From: CAZHZT01 sp964537285
GTDB taxonomy: Bacteria > Bacteroidota > Bacteroidia > Chitinophagales > Saprospiraceae
NCBI GenBank assembly: GCA_964537285.1
Contig: CAZHZT010000081.1
Location: 1 to 24,978, forward strand
Direction: 5' to 3'
DNA length: 24,978 bases
Each line of letters starts with the position of its first letter. Position 1 is the first letter of the stretch. The translations under genes and the position numbers were made by a program. Shown piece after piece: positions 6,712-14,320 of this stretch. The notes under the pieces were generated by a model, which saw only the letters and a program-made list of their open reading frames with translations, was not told the origin of the DNA and ran no database searches.

Positions 6712-7206
6712 ATGTCGCTGTCATTTAAAATAAAAAGTAATGTGCTCAATGTCTGGTGTAATCCGGAAGAAACAGGCAAAGTGATCAAGCAGATCACTAA
6801 GGACAATTGCATTTCTTTCTACCACTTCGTTTACAATCACGCAAATGAAGATACCAGCCTTTCTTTTTTAGAAGAACTATTGAGAAAGAAATTCGCTGGC
6901 GATGAAAAGAAAATAGAACGGTTTAAACGTTCTTGTTATATTGATAACATTGATTCTCCGGGAGATCTGTTCAAAGTGCAAATGGTTATCGCTACTCAGA
7001 GAAGCCCGGAAATGATATTTGTAAGTTACCTATTTGAAGATACCCGCTTCTGGAGGAAAATGGTTTTCCTGTCCCCCCACATTAAATTTGTTTTTCTGAA
7101 CGAAGCGATCTTTTCACTGGATTATAAAATAATTGAATATCAAGGAAATAACCAACTTAAACAAATCTTTAACGAAGTAGATACGACCGAATTAGTAATA
7201 GGCTAG
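6712..7206 (+). CDS. Uncharacterised protein, possibly a degenerate receiver domain
   Basis: I do not recognise a family for this 164-residue cytoplasmic protein. The second half alternates in the way response-regulator receivers do: strand EMIFVSYLF, helix TRFWRKMVFLSP, strand IKFVFLN, strand YKIIEYQG, then a terminal helix QLKQIFNEV. The phosphoacceptor, the acidic pair and the conserved lysine are not evident, so any receiver would be a pseudo-receiver. It lies 267 nt upstream of the isoprenoid-synthase-like gene on the same strand and probably has its own promoter (6627-6656). Membership in the downstream system rests on orientation and on recurring receiver-like folds. It is a plausible protein by length, start context and absence of repeats. 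Confidence 0.65.
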   Translation: MSLSFKIKSNVLNVWCNPEETGKVIKQITKDNCISFYHFVYNHANEDTSLSFLEELLRKKFAGDEKKIERFKRSCYIDNIDSPGDLFKVQMVIATQRSPEMIFVSYLFEDTRFWRKMVFLSPHIKFVFLNEAIFSLDYKIIEYQGNNQLKQIFNEVDTTELVIG

Positions 7207-7278
7207 TCGGGTTTCATTGAAATACATACAAATTTTTGAATAATAGGGCAATGTGCTTATTTCTTAGGCGTAATTGAT

Positions 7279-7286
7279 TAAATTTG
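7279..7286 (+). promoter_or_regulatory. Possible minus-7 element TAAATTTG upstream of the signalling cluster
   Basis: TAAATTTG exactly fits TAnnTTTG and lies in the 267-nt gap before ATG 7474. No TTTG is found at the expected minus-33 distance, and the leader would be about 180 nt, so this is weak. Otherwise the 7207-7473 gap shows nothing I can name. Confidence 0.2.
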
Positions 7287-7473
7287 TTAAAAATTGAGCG
7301 CTTGGTAATGGAATGGTTAGTTGAGATCCGTTGGTAAAAGTTAAAAGCAATAATAAAGACCACAGTAATAGCAATAATACGGACACACCGCCAACTTTTT
7401 TCTCCTAATCATTTCACTACCTCTCCGCTCTCTTCTTTTCAAGCGAAATTTAACGTCCAAGAGAAAACTTAGC

Positions 7474-8694
7474 ATGAGTGCTTCAATTATTTTAGAAATT
7501 CGGAATTCGAGAGAATGTGTCCGGAAACAGTGGGATTATTTTAAAAAAACGTATCTACAACCTTTCTCCAGCAATGCATATGGTTTAGTAGACTATCGGC
7601 TCTATAGAGGGCTGCCGATACGTGCGTTCTTTGTCCGCAAAGTAGCGCAGTATCTGTTGCATGAATCGGATAATGGGATGCTGAATAAATCGCGAAAAAT
7701 GGATAAACTGCTGAATGTTCAGCTCCCGTTTATCGTAGAGATGGTGATCAGCATCCAGTATTATCATAATCATATTTATGATCGTAAAAATGGTGGAGGA
7801 CGATGGGAGGAGATTTGTGCAAAAATTAACGAGTCCAACCAACTGGAGCGTTACCTGGAGGCATACATACATAATGAGTGTGGCGATTTCGCTCCTTATT
7901 TGTATAAAATGGTGAAAAAAAATCTGATTTACGTCGATACGGGCCAACGATTGGAAAAAGAAAGAAATAATTTTCAGCAGTTTAATATAATGAAAATTGA
8001 GAATATTAGTTTTAATAAAGAAGTAGAAGCGTTCTTTGATAAAAAACTGATTGAAGATATTGAGGAAAAACTGGCAACAATCCTTAATAAAAGACAAAAA
8101 CGCTATGCGGATGTAAAAGCTGATTGCTCCTTTTTTCAAACTTATATCAAGCGCATTTACCTTACTTGTGCAGCACTTTATATTCATGCCGGGGAAATGG
8201 TCGGAACATTGTTGAATGTTCCGGAAAGAAAGCTTGAAAAACTGCTTCATTTTATCAAACCATTTGGCTTGATGCGTCAAATTGTAAACGACAATTGTGA
8301 CTTTATACCGGCGGGATTGATGCAAAAATATACTTCTACTAAAGTGCCGGAAGATGCTTTTGCAGATCTTAAAAATGGCAATGTTACTTTGCCTATGTAT
8401 CTATACCTTGTTGGTGGAGCTAAAGGCGTAATCTTTGATTTTTTAAAAGAAGGGCCACTGAAAAATTCATTTGACAAGGAAACACAATTCGCCATATTTG
8501 AAGATATACAACCATATATATTCGATGCCATGTTGTTGGGTAAAGAAATCAGCCGGCAGGCACAACAGCAGCTTGAAAAGGCTAACCCCGCTTACCCTGC
8601 TCTTTCGTACATGAATAGCATCGCCGTCAAAAATCGTTTTTACAAATTCTTTGAGCAGCCGAATAAAACCGAACTTTACTATGAATACAGCTAA
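7474..8694 (+). CDS. Isoprenyl diphosphate synthase-fold protein with degenerate active site
   Basis: The 406-residue protein follows the order of landmarks of trans-isoprenyl diphosphate (polyprenyl) synthases. There is a GKR-like YRGLPIRAFFVRKVAQYLL (44-62). The first Asp-rich region appears as VEMVISIQYYHNHIYDR (DDxxD replaced by N99-H100-I-Y-D103). A GQ helix appears as VDTGQRLEKE (154-163), then a helix LTCAALYIHAGEMVG where the usual KT is changed. The second Asp-rich motif is FGLMRQIVNDNCDF (N272-D273-N-C-D276), followed by DLKNGNVTLPMYLYL (298-312), nearly the classic DLREGKxTLP. Loss of most Mg-binding Asp residues in motif 1 argues against normal chain elongation; it may bind an isoprenoid or serve as a scaffold. 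Its 3' end overlaps the next gene by 14 nt, implying translational coupling. Confidence 0.75.
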   Translation: MSASIILEIRNSRECVRKQWDYFKKTYLQPFSSNAYGLVDYRLYRGLPIRAFFVRKVAQYLLHESDNGMLNKSRKMDKLLNVQLPFIVEMVISIQYYHNHIYDRKNGGGRWEEICAKINESNQLERYLEAYIHNECGDFAPYLYKMVKKNLIYVDTGQRLEKERNNFQQFNIMKIENISFNKEVEAFFDKKLIEDIEEKLATILNKRQKRYADVKADCSFFQTYIKRIYLTCAALYIHAGEMVGTLLNVPERKLEKLLHFIKPFGLMRQIVNDNCDFIPAGLMQKYTSTKVPEDAFADLKNGNVTLPMYLYLVGGAKGVIFDFLKEGPLKNSFDKETQFAIFEDIQPYIFDAMLLGKEISRQAQQQLEKANPAYPALSYMNSIAVKNRFYKFFEQPNKTELYYEYS

Positions 8695-11600
8695 GGATCC
8701 AAACGCATTTAAAAAACAACTTAGCTTAATCGAAAAAGAATTCGACTATTCTCCGGACTCGGGGGCTTCTTCGTCCCCGAATATTCGGAGAATTATCGCT
8801 TTCCCGGAGGTCGATGAGTTTTTCTATATGTTGCAGGATCGCCTGCATATGATTATCGATCTCTATGTGGTAAGGGGAAAGTTTACGCTTTTCGTAAATG
8901 CCTATCCGCGAAAAAGGGTCGTGAGAGTGGAGCGTGGTAAAGAACTCGCTCAGGGTACCCTTGGGTACATAGGTGTGGATCGACAGCGGGAATTGCTGGA
9001 GCGGGAAAATCCCATCCCTGAAATTGAGCAGTACTGGAATCGTTTGAATCCGCTTCATACGGTGAGTGATACGCCTACTGTAAGTTCGAACGTATTTAAC
9101 CGCGCTTGCCGAAATGAACTTTCTGAAGATAGCATAAAAGTTGGTTATTTAAGGAACTACTTTGCTCCTATTCTGGATCCTGAATCTACTGATCGGGTGC
9201 TTACAGAGAACCAAAAGATGGAGTACCAGATCCTAAATGCTCACTTCAATGTTGAAACGGATCATTTCTTGTCGGTTCCGCTCATTCAGTTTGGAGAGTT
9301 CGACGGAGTAGTACACATCGTTTTTGAACATGCTGACTTCCCAAGGCTTGTTACGGTTAAAGAAGATGGGAGTGAACACATACGAAAGGGCTTGTTAAGG
9401 GCAATTATTCGTGGATTTACTTCTGAATATGAGGGGCTTATCCTCAATTGGGATTTGGTGGGAGAGAACCTGGAAAAAAGCTCTGAGCTTCGTTATATCT
9501 TCAACGAGGAATTCTATCACCGGATTAACACGAACCCAATTCTTAAGGAATTAGACTTTTTGAGCTATTACTTAAAATATAAGCCTTATTACGATAAGCG
9601 ATTTAAGTACGGTGATTCCATTCCGGAATATATTTTTAGGGCCTATCTTAAGGTGGCCATCATGTCTATCCTCGTTGATTCTTATGCCCACAATGTTAGT
9701 GCTCACAGCCTTACAGCTTTAAATTGGATTCTGAAGCGGAGAGCTGCTATGGCCAAATTGAAGCCAAATTACAATGATGAAAAACGTGTGAATGAAATTG
9801 AGGAAATCCTGGGGAAAGATATTCGCCGGATTTCTGATAATAATAGCCGATTGAGAGAGCTGTTGGCACCTTATCTCAAAGGAGAGCAAGCACCAACGGT
9901 CCCATCTTTTTCTGAAAGGGCGGGAGAATTACCCTTCCTCCTGCGTTATCAAAATGATCTGTCCCGGGAGCTACAACCTCTGGTGAATTTCCTGGCAGAA
10001 AAAGGTGCCTTCTGGAGTGGGGTTACCCGTGATTATAACTTTGGAGGCGAAGCTACCAACCTTTTCGATACCTTATGGCTTGATTTTATCAATAATCCCC
10101 TTTATTTAGGTACAATTGCTAAGACGGAGGATATTACACGGGTCAATTTTAAATTCGTTCTTCATCAATCCACTAAAGTTCATCCCGATAATCCATTTGT
10201 AATAGAACACGAACCAATGCTGGAGGGCATTCTGGCTGTTATCGACATCAACGCTCCGCGTCCTGAGGATGAGGAAGACGAAAACGGCGATAAATACGTA
10301 TCCATAAGTGGCAATCGCCTTTATCATCGTCAATATCGTGAGCTGGAAGATCGATCCATGTTTGTACAGCCCGGGAATGAGTATGTGGGTATCCGCCATA
10401 AACTGTCTGATTGTTGTAAAGTGTTTTTCCCCGGAGGTGTTGTAGGAAGACATGCGTTTTTCACTATCCTGGAGAATGAAATTCGAAATGTGAAGCATTA
10501 TTCCGGACAGGAACTGAAAAGAATGCAGAAGGAAGGGATCACGCTAGTGATCAGCATGGAGCAAACGAATATTTATAATAAAAAAGAAGAGGATAACGAG
10601 CTGTATAAAATAGGGGTTTGGCTGGAGGCTCCTACCAAATTAGTTCAACCTCAGTCTACGAGTGAGAGCCCCTACCTGGTGAAACGCCGTTACGATACTG
10701 CAAAAGAAAAGATCATGACCTCCCGGACATTCAATCCTAAGTTAGGAGGGAATTTTCAGGATAAGATCTGCGCTTCCATGCTCTTCAATAATGTGTTCAG
10801 CCACGTTCAAAGAGGGGATAGCGATCCGTTCCGCCCTACCAAAAAGCTGGATACAGAAAAAGATAAGTTATACTACCCCTGGATTATATCAGCTGTTTCT
10901 ACCCTTGAAAGGCCCAATACAGATTTTGAGTTAAGTCGAAAAAGTGGCTATAAAGATCACTTCACTGCTGAGTCTTTTGAAAAGCTATATCCTTTTGATC
11001 GTTCTGCGAGAGGGTATTTTAAGAAATATTTCTATTTGTGGAAAGGTCAGGAGGTGTTGTGTATAAATGCCGATAACGCCAGTGTAGAGGATACGTTTAA
11101 GGTTGATAACCTTTCCCGTTTTAAGTTCATTTGTTTTTATGGAGAAGACGAGCAAAGAATCAATGATTCCAAGCAAAAAGCTCGCAAAGCCGGAGTTATT
11201 CGGGTATTAAGCAAAAAACTGGATGAAGGGGATACGCTCGGAGGCTACCGTTGCTGGCTTCCTACCTGGTTCGGTCCGGAAAATAAGGTGTTAGAGCTGG
11301 TTGAAAAATCGACTACTGAATATGGTGCAAGTGTTCCGATCGGTTATATTGAGTTTGAAGGAAAAACGGGATCAATTAACTTCTCGGGAAGCCATTCGCT
11401 TCAGCATGCTCAGCACCGAACCCTGTTTATGGCGCATTCTGGTACGACTGAATACGAAGATGACGATGTAATCCGCTACCGGACGCACGGCCTGTATAAG
11501 CAACATTACTTTGAAGATGGCTTGGTGGGCGTTGAGCAACAAAAACTCATGGCAGAGTTATTCGAGGTATTGGAAACCAAAATTTGCATTTTTGATAATC

Positions 11601-12130
11601 GTGTGAAGCACCGCCTCAGAATGGAGGAGGAAAATCGTAAAAATGTATTTAAAAAACACCTCAAACTTGTAGTCGGCGGCGAACAGCCGCCTTACAAAGA
11701 TTCTCAGGGCCGATGGACGGGCGACTGGGAAAATGAACTCAAAGCATCTATCGTAGATTGTCAGTTATTAGTGCTGCACTTGACGTATATCGATAGCATT
11801 CTCAGCGAAAAGTACACGGGCCTTGATGATTCTGATCGGGAAAAGATCGAGGAAAGTACCCTTGGGTTTTTCATTGAAAACGAAATCCTTCCGGCTGTAA
11901 CTAAAGACGGTGAAAACCTTCCGGAAAACTTTGTCTTCATTGTCACCACAGGCAGAGGCCGGACGGAATGGTGGGATAAGCTTATGGAAAGCCCGCGATA
12001 TAGCAAATTTGCATCATGCATTACGTTCCGACCGGTAGAGTCAATTATTACGGTGATGGAAAATGCGGTGAATAAAAAAGATGATATTGAACTTAAACAT
12101 AATCTGGTGAAGGTGCTGCTAGGCTCCTGA
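8681..12130 (+). CDS. Giant GAF / histidine-kinase-like / pseudo-receiver protein
   Basis: This is 1149 residues from ATG 8681; a TTG at 8651 would add ten, but the ATG overlaps the upstream stop by 14 nt and fits coupling better. Residues about 45-275 end in a GAF-like core (HFLSVPLIQFGEFDGVVHIVF). About 325-400 resembles a histidine-kinase dimerisation helix, SYAHNVSAHSLTALNWIL, with candidate phospho-His337. About 590-710 resembles an HATPase domain: N-box FFTILENEIRNVKHYS with Asn599 and Asn603, but no DxGxG G1 box (the site reads VWLEAP) and a poor G2 box. About 700-960 is unassigned. About 965-1135 alternates like a receiver (ICIFDN, CQLLVLHL, FVFIVTTG, ITFRP), with the phosphoacceptor Asp replaced by His1033 and Lys by Arg1117. 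No membrane segment, so cytoplasmic. ATP binding and kinase activity are unproven. Confidence 0.6.
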   Translation: MNTAKDPNAFKKQLSLIEKEFDYSPDSGASSSPNIRRIIAFPEVDEFFYMLQDRLHMIIDLYVVRGKFTLFVNAYPRKRVVRVERGKELAQGTLGYIGVDRQRELLERENPIPEIEQYWNRLNPLHTVSDTPTVSSNVFNRACRNELSEDSIKVGYLRNYFAPILDPESTDRVLTENQKMEYQILNAHFNVETDHFLSVPLIQFGEFDGVVHIVFEHADFPRLVTVKEDGSEHIRKGLLRAIIRGFTSEYEGLILNWDLVGENLEKSSELRYIFNEEFYHRINTNPILKELDFLSYYLKYKPYYDKRFKYGDSIPEYIFRAYLKVAIMSILVDSYAHNVSAHSLTALNWILKRRAAMAKLKPNYNDEKRVNEIEEILGKDIRRISDNNSRLRELLAPYLKGEQAPTVPSFSERAGELPFLLRYQNDLSRELQPLVNFLAEKGAFWSGVTRDYNFGGEATNLFDTLWLDFINNPLYLGTIAKTEDITRVNFKFVLHQSTKVHPDNPFVIEHEPMLEGILAVIDINAPRPEDEEDENGDKYVSISGNRLYHRQYRELEDRSMFVQPGNEYVGIRHKLSDCCKVFFPGGVVGRHAFFTILENEIRNVKHYSGQELKRMQKEGITLVISMEQTNIYNKKEEDNELYKIGVWLEAPTKLVQPQSTSESPYLVKRRYDTAKEKIMTSRTFNPKLGGNFQDKICASMLFNNVFSHVQRGDSDPFRPTKKLDTEKDKLYYPWIISAVSTLERPNTDFELSRKSGYKDHFTAESFEKLYPFDRSARGYFKKYFYLWKGQEVLCINADNASVEDTFKVDNLSRFKFICFYGEDEQRINDSKQKARKAGVIRVLSKKLDEGDTLGGYRCWLPTWFGPENKVLELVEKSTTEYGASVPIGYIEFEGKTGSINFSGSHSLQHAQHRTLFMAHSGTTEYEDDDVIRYRTHGLYKQHYFEDGLVGVEQQKLMAELFEVLETKICIFDNRVKHRLRMEEENRKNVFKKHLKLVVGGEQPPYKDSQGRWTGDWENELKASIVDCQLLVLHLTYIDSILSEKYTGLDDSDREKIEESTLGFFIENEILPAVTKDGENLPENFVFIVTTGRGRTEWWDKLMESPRYSKFASCITFRPVESIITVMENAVNKKDDIELKHNLVKVLLGS

Positions 12131-12272
12131 TCATCGATTACACTGATGTCGCAGATGGGGTTGGAGCTGCGCTCCAACGGGAGAAAATGAGTCGGCCGAA
12201 GGCCGACGAGTTTCCATCACCTTGGAGCGCAGCTCTAATTTCGTCTGTGTCCTCCGCACAATTAGTGATCGG
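12129..12272. repeat. Branched palindromic element, copy 1
   Basis: Three short palindromes stand in a row: TTGGAGCTGCGCTCCAA (12161-12177), GTCGGCCGAAGGCCGAC (12191-12207) and TTGGAGCGCAGCTCTAA (12222-12238). Outer flanks (from GATCATCGATTACA and to TAGTGATC) are partly complementary, so the whole could fold as a cloverleaf. The first and third palindromes are inverted copies of each other. It begins on the stop codon of the giant gene and may end its transcript. The left half recurs at 13325-13402. The rest of the 12131-12433 gap carries the promoter at 12335-12365. Confidence 0.8.
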
Positions 12273-12334
12273 CTTTTCTGGTTGACTAAGCGGAAGGGAA
12301 TTGCCAGAAAACGGAAAAATCATTTCGCCAATTC

Positions 12335-12365
12335 TTTGTGCTTTGGAGGAAAATAATTACTTTTG
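12335..12365 (+). promoter_or_regulatory. Bacteroidota housekeeping-type promoter
   Basis: TTTG (12335-12338), 19 nt, then TACTTTTG (12358-12365) is an exact fit to the Bacteroidota minus-33 TTTG and minus-7 TAnnTTTG elements at the usual spacing. Transcription would start near 12372, about 60 nt before ATG 12434. This suggests the 313-residue gene and those after it form a separate transcription unit from the two genes before it. Confidence 0.6.
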
Positions 12366-12433
12366 AACAACCGTGAGTCAAGGGGTAAGCTTTTTCTCAC
12401 GAATTAAGTTATGCTACTAAATCCACATCGGGA

Positions 12434-13375
12434 ATGAGATCACGCCAACGAATCATCGTTATTGTTTGGAAGTGGGCTGCCCACAACCTGCAAAATGAAG
12501 GAAAATGGTATATCGGTCAAAAAGAGACTGATAGTGATGTGCTGTATTGCCTATCGGAGAATAGTGGTTTTCAGGCGTATAATGAAGAGATTCTTTCTAT
12601 ACTACAACACCATTCACCGAATGCGGATGCTATGGTGTTTTTTCACAGAAAATCACTGCCTCAGCAGATCGATTTCCCGGGATTACTATTAAAATACAAG
12701 AGCATTCTATGTGAAAATGCTTTAGCCTCCTGTAATATAAAGTTGTTTGACTTTGGAAGTGGTGAAGATTTCCTTTATCTGGCAAATAATGATGATGGCC
12801 TATTAGGTGTAAACGGTGAATTCCCTAGCCGGAAGTATTGGATAAATGCAGAAACAGGCGAGCAAAAGTGCGTTGACATCGACTTCTTTGTCGATAAAAA
12901 AGCTCAGGTGCTTCGCTCAAATGCTTTTAATAAAATGTGGGATCATTATTTTTATTCCGTAAAAAAGAAAACAATGATCCTCAGAGAAGAGCTGTTAAGG
13001 CACTTTCTGAATTTTACGACAGATAAAGACCCTAAAGATGCTTTAGTGTTTTATGATCAGCTTCAAGCGGCAGAACCTTTAAAGCTGAAAGTAAAAAGCT
13101 TTATGAATAAAAAAGTCTCCCTCCCGCCGGGAGCAAAAAACGGAAATGGCCTTTTTAATAATGGAGAGGGTTATTTCAAAGCCACTTATGGCGAGGATGC
13201 TGAAAATGCCTACCAACAATTAAAAGATCAATTGGACGTCCTGTTGAATCCCCCCTTCGACCCGGTCGTCCCTTATGAGTTGTTTAGAGGTATCCGTGAT
13301 GGGTTTGATGATCTCCTTAACTTGATCACGGATTACGCAGATTACACGGATAGGGTTGGAGCTACGCTCCAATAG
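12434..13375 (+). CDS. Uncharacterised 313-residue cytoplasmic protein of the signalling cluster
   Basis: No family recognised. The N-terminus is a hydrophobic strand RIIVIVWKW, followed by helices, a second strand DAMVFFHRKS, a helix FPGLLLKYKSIL and a strand IKLFDFGSGEDFLYL, suggesting an alpha/beta domain over about residues 1-120. The rest is helical and charged, with a glycine/asparagine-rich turn (PPGAKNGNGLFNNGEGYF) near 225-245. The last roughly 16 residues (ITDYADYTD then RVGATLQ) are encoded by an intergenic-type repeat that also supplies the stop codon, so the native C-terminus was probably shorter or different. It has its own promoter at 12335-12365 and is bracketed by two direct copies of the same palindromic element. 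Its role is inferred only from the neighbourhood. Confidence 0.75.
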   Translation: MRSRQRIIVIVWKWAAHNLQNEGKWYIGQKETDSDVLYCLSENSGFQAYNEEILSILQHHSPNADAMVFFHRKSLPQQIDFPGLLLKYKSILCENALASCNIKLFDFGSGEDFLYLANNDDGLLGVNGEFPSRKYWINAETGEQKCVDIDFFVDKKAQVLRSNAFNKMWDHYFYSVKKKTMILREELLRHFLNFTTDKDPKDALVFYDQLQAAEPLKLKVKSFMNKKVSLPPGAKNGNGLFNNGEGYFKATYGEDAENAYQQLKDQLDVLLNPPFDPVVPYELFRGIRDGFDDLLNLITDYADYTDRVGATLQ

Positions 13376-13402
13376 GATTTTGATTTCGGCCTGCGGCCGA
13401 AA
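13325..13402. repeat. Palindromic element, copy 2, overlapping a gene end
   Basis: GATTACGCAGATTACACGGA is followed by the palindrome TTGGAGCTACGCTCCAA (13356-13372) and TTTCGGCCTGCGGCCGAAA (13384-13402). The order and orientation are the same as in the left half of the element at 12129-12272, so the two are direct repeats flanking the 313-residue gene. The stop codon of that gene (13373-13375) lies inside this copy. Confidence 0.8.
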
Positions 13403-13420
13403 CTGTTGCTAAATGCACAT

Positions 13421-13514
13421 GTTTGGCGAAGGCTGAAGTACTGTTCGGCGAAGGTTAAAGCACGGTTCGGCGAAGGCTAAAGCACGGTTCGGCGAAGGCT
13501 GTAGCCTTCGTCGC
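13421..13514. repeat. Four-copy 22-bp tandem repeat related to the 77-bp array
   Basis: Units start at 13421, 13443, 13465 and 13487, with consensus GTTCGGCGAAGGCTAAAGCACG. The last unit completes the palindrome with GTAGCCTTCGTCGC. The core GGCGAAGGCT and the preceding GCACATGTTT match the units of the array at 12-470. It ends about 32 nt before the 257-residue gene. Confidence 0.88.
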
Positions 13515-13546
13515 AACAAAAAGCAATTAATCTCGTACGGATTTAA

Positions 13547-14320
13547 ATGAAACTACCCATTCTGTCATCTGAAAAAAGATTTATTGCTTCTTTCAAATTC
13601 TACTTTGACAACCAAAAGGTGGAATTAATTCCACTTGAAGCATCGCACAATACTTTTTCAGAAGATACTTTGCTTATTTTCTCACCACTTTTGAGCAACG
13701 GCGTTTACACGAATCCAATAAAGGTATGGCAGGCTTTTTTGAAAAAGAAAAAGCCGAATTGTAAGTTGATCATAGCTGGCTTCAAAGAAGCGGTGCATGA
13801 AAACTATATCGATTTGTTTAATTTGCCGGGTAATTGGAACGATTTTTTGGATAAAGCTAAAAACGCAGGAGAAGAATGGGAGCCAATTGATGGCGGCGGA
13901 GCAGAATTGAGCCAAAAACTTTTCCGCTTCTACGAAGGACATGGAGCTGAAAGCTTATTGGATATTTTTAATAAAATAAAAAATAAATTTCATTTGATAA
14001 AAAGGGAAATGGAAAAGAGGAAGCTTAGCTTGGAAGTGACCGTGGAGGCCTACGAAAGCTTTTCGGACGAGCCCGAAAGCTTCTGGGACGGCCTGAATGC
14101 CCACTGGAATGTACTCATGGGCCGCTGGAACAAATACTATACGCTATTTGACTATTTGCCTTTTTACCAGCTGTTTAAGGAAATAGACAGCCGACTTAGG
14201 ACGTTGAACAAGTACTTTTGGGATGAAAAATGGGATGATCAACGCCTTTTTGAAGCAGATCGCCTCATCGCGGAGATGAATACACGTTTATCGGCCATAA
14301 AGCAAGATTATGTCGCTTGA
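13547..14320 (+). CDS. Uncharacterised 257-residue protein, possibly pseudo-receiver plus helical domain
   Basis: No family recognised. About residues 1-110 alternate strands and helices: KVELIPLE, DTLLIFSPLL, helix IKVWQAFLKKK, strand CKLIIAGF, then NYIDLF. This has the spacing of a receiver-like fold but lacks the expected acidic pocket. Residues about 115-257 are almost entirely helical and rich in Trp, Tyr and charged residues (FWDGLNAHWNVLMGRWNKYY; LRTLNKYFWDEKWDDQ). That would suit a helical-bundle interaction or phosphotransfer-like domain, although no clear HPt histidine motif is present. The 3' end overlaps the response-regulator start by 11 nt, so the two are almost certainly co-translated and probably interact. 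No promoter was found in the repeat-filled gap upstream. Confidence 0.75.
   Translation: MKLPILSSEKRFIASFKFYFDNQKVELIPLEASHNTFSEDTLLIFSPLLSNGVYTNPIKVWQAFLKKKKPNCKLIIAGFKEAVHENYIDLFNLPGNWNDFLDKAKNAGEEWEPIDGGGAELSQKLFRFYEGHGAESLLDIFNKIKNKFHLIKREMEKRKLSLEVTVEAYESFSDEPESFWDGLNAHWNVLMGRWNKYYTLFDYLPFYQLFKEIDSRLRTLNKYFWDEKWDDQRLFEADRLIAEMNTRLSAIKQDYVA

Noticed and set aside
7585..8325. 246-residue minus-strand frame
   Set aside because: It is antisense to the isoprenoid-synthase-like gene, whose motifs fit a known fold; the antisense product is a low-complexity Phe/Ile-rich shadow.
8651..8680. TTG 8651 as start of the giant gene
   Set aside because: ATG 8681 is in frame, overlaps the upstream stop by only 14 nt and is the stronger start codon.
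7474..8694. Active polyprenyl synthase for quinone or carotenoid biosynthesis
   Set aside because: Both Asp-rich motifs are degraded, and there is no isoprenoid pathway neighbour.
12138..12323. 61-residue minus-strand frame
   Set aside because: It falls in the branched palindromic element and has no protein-like features.
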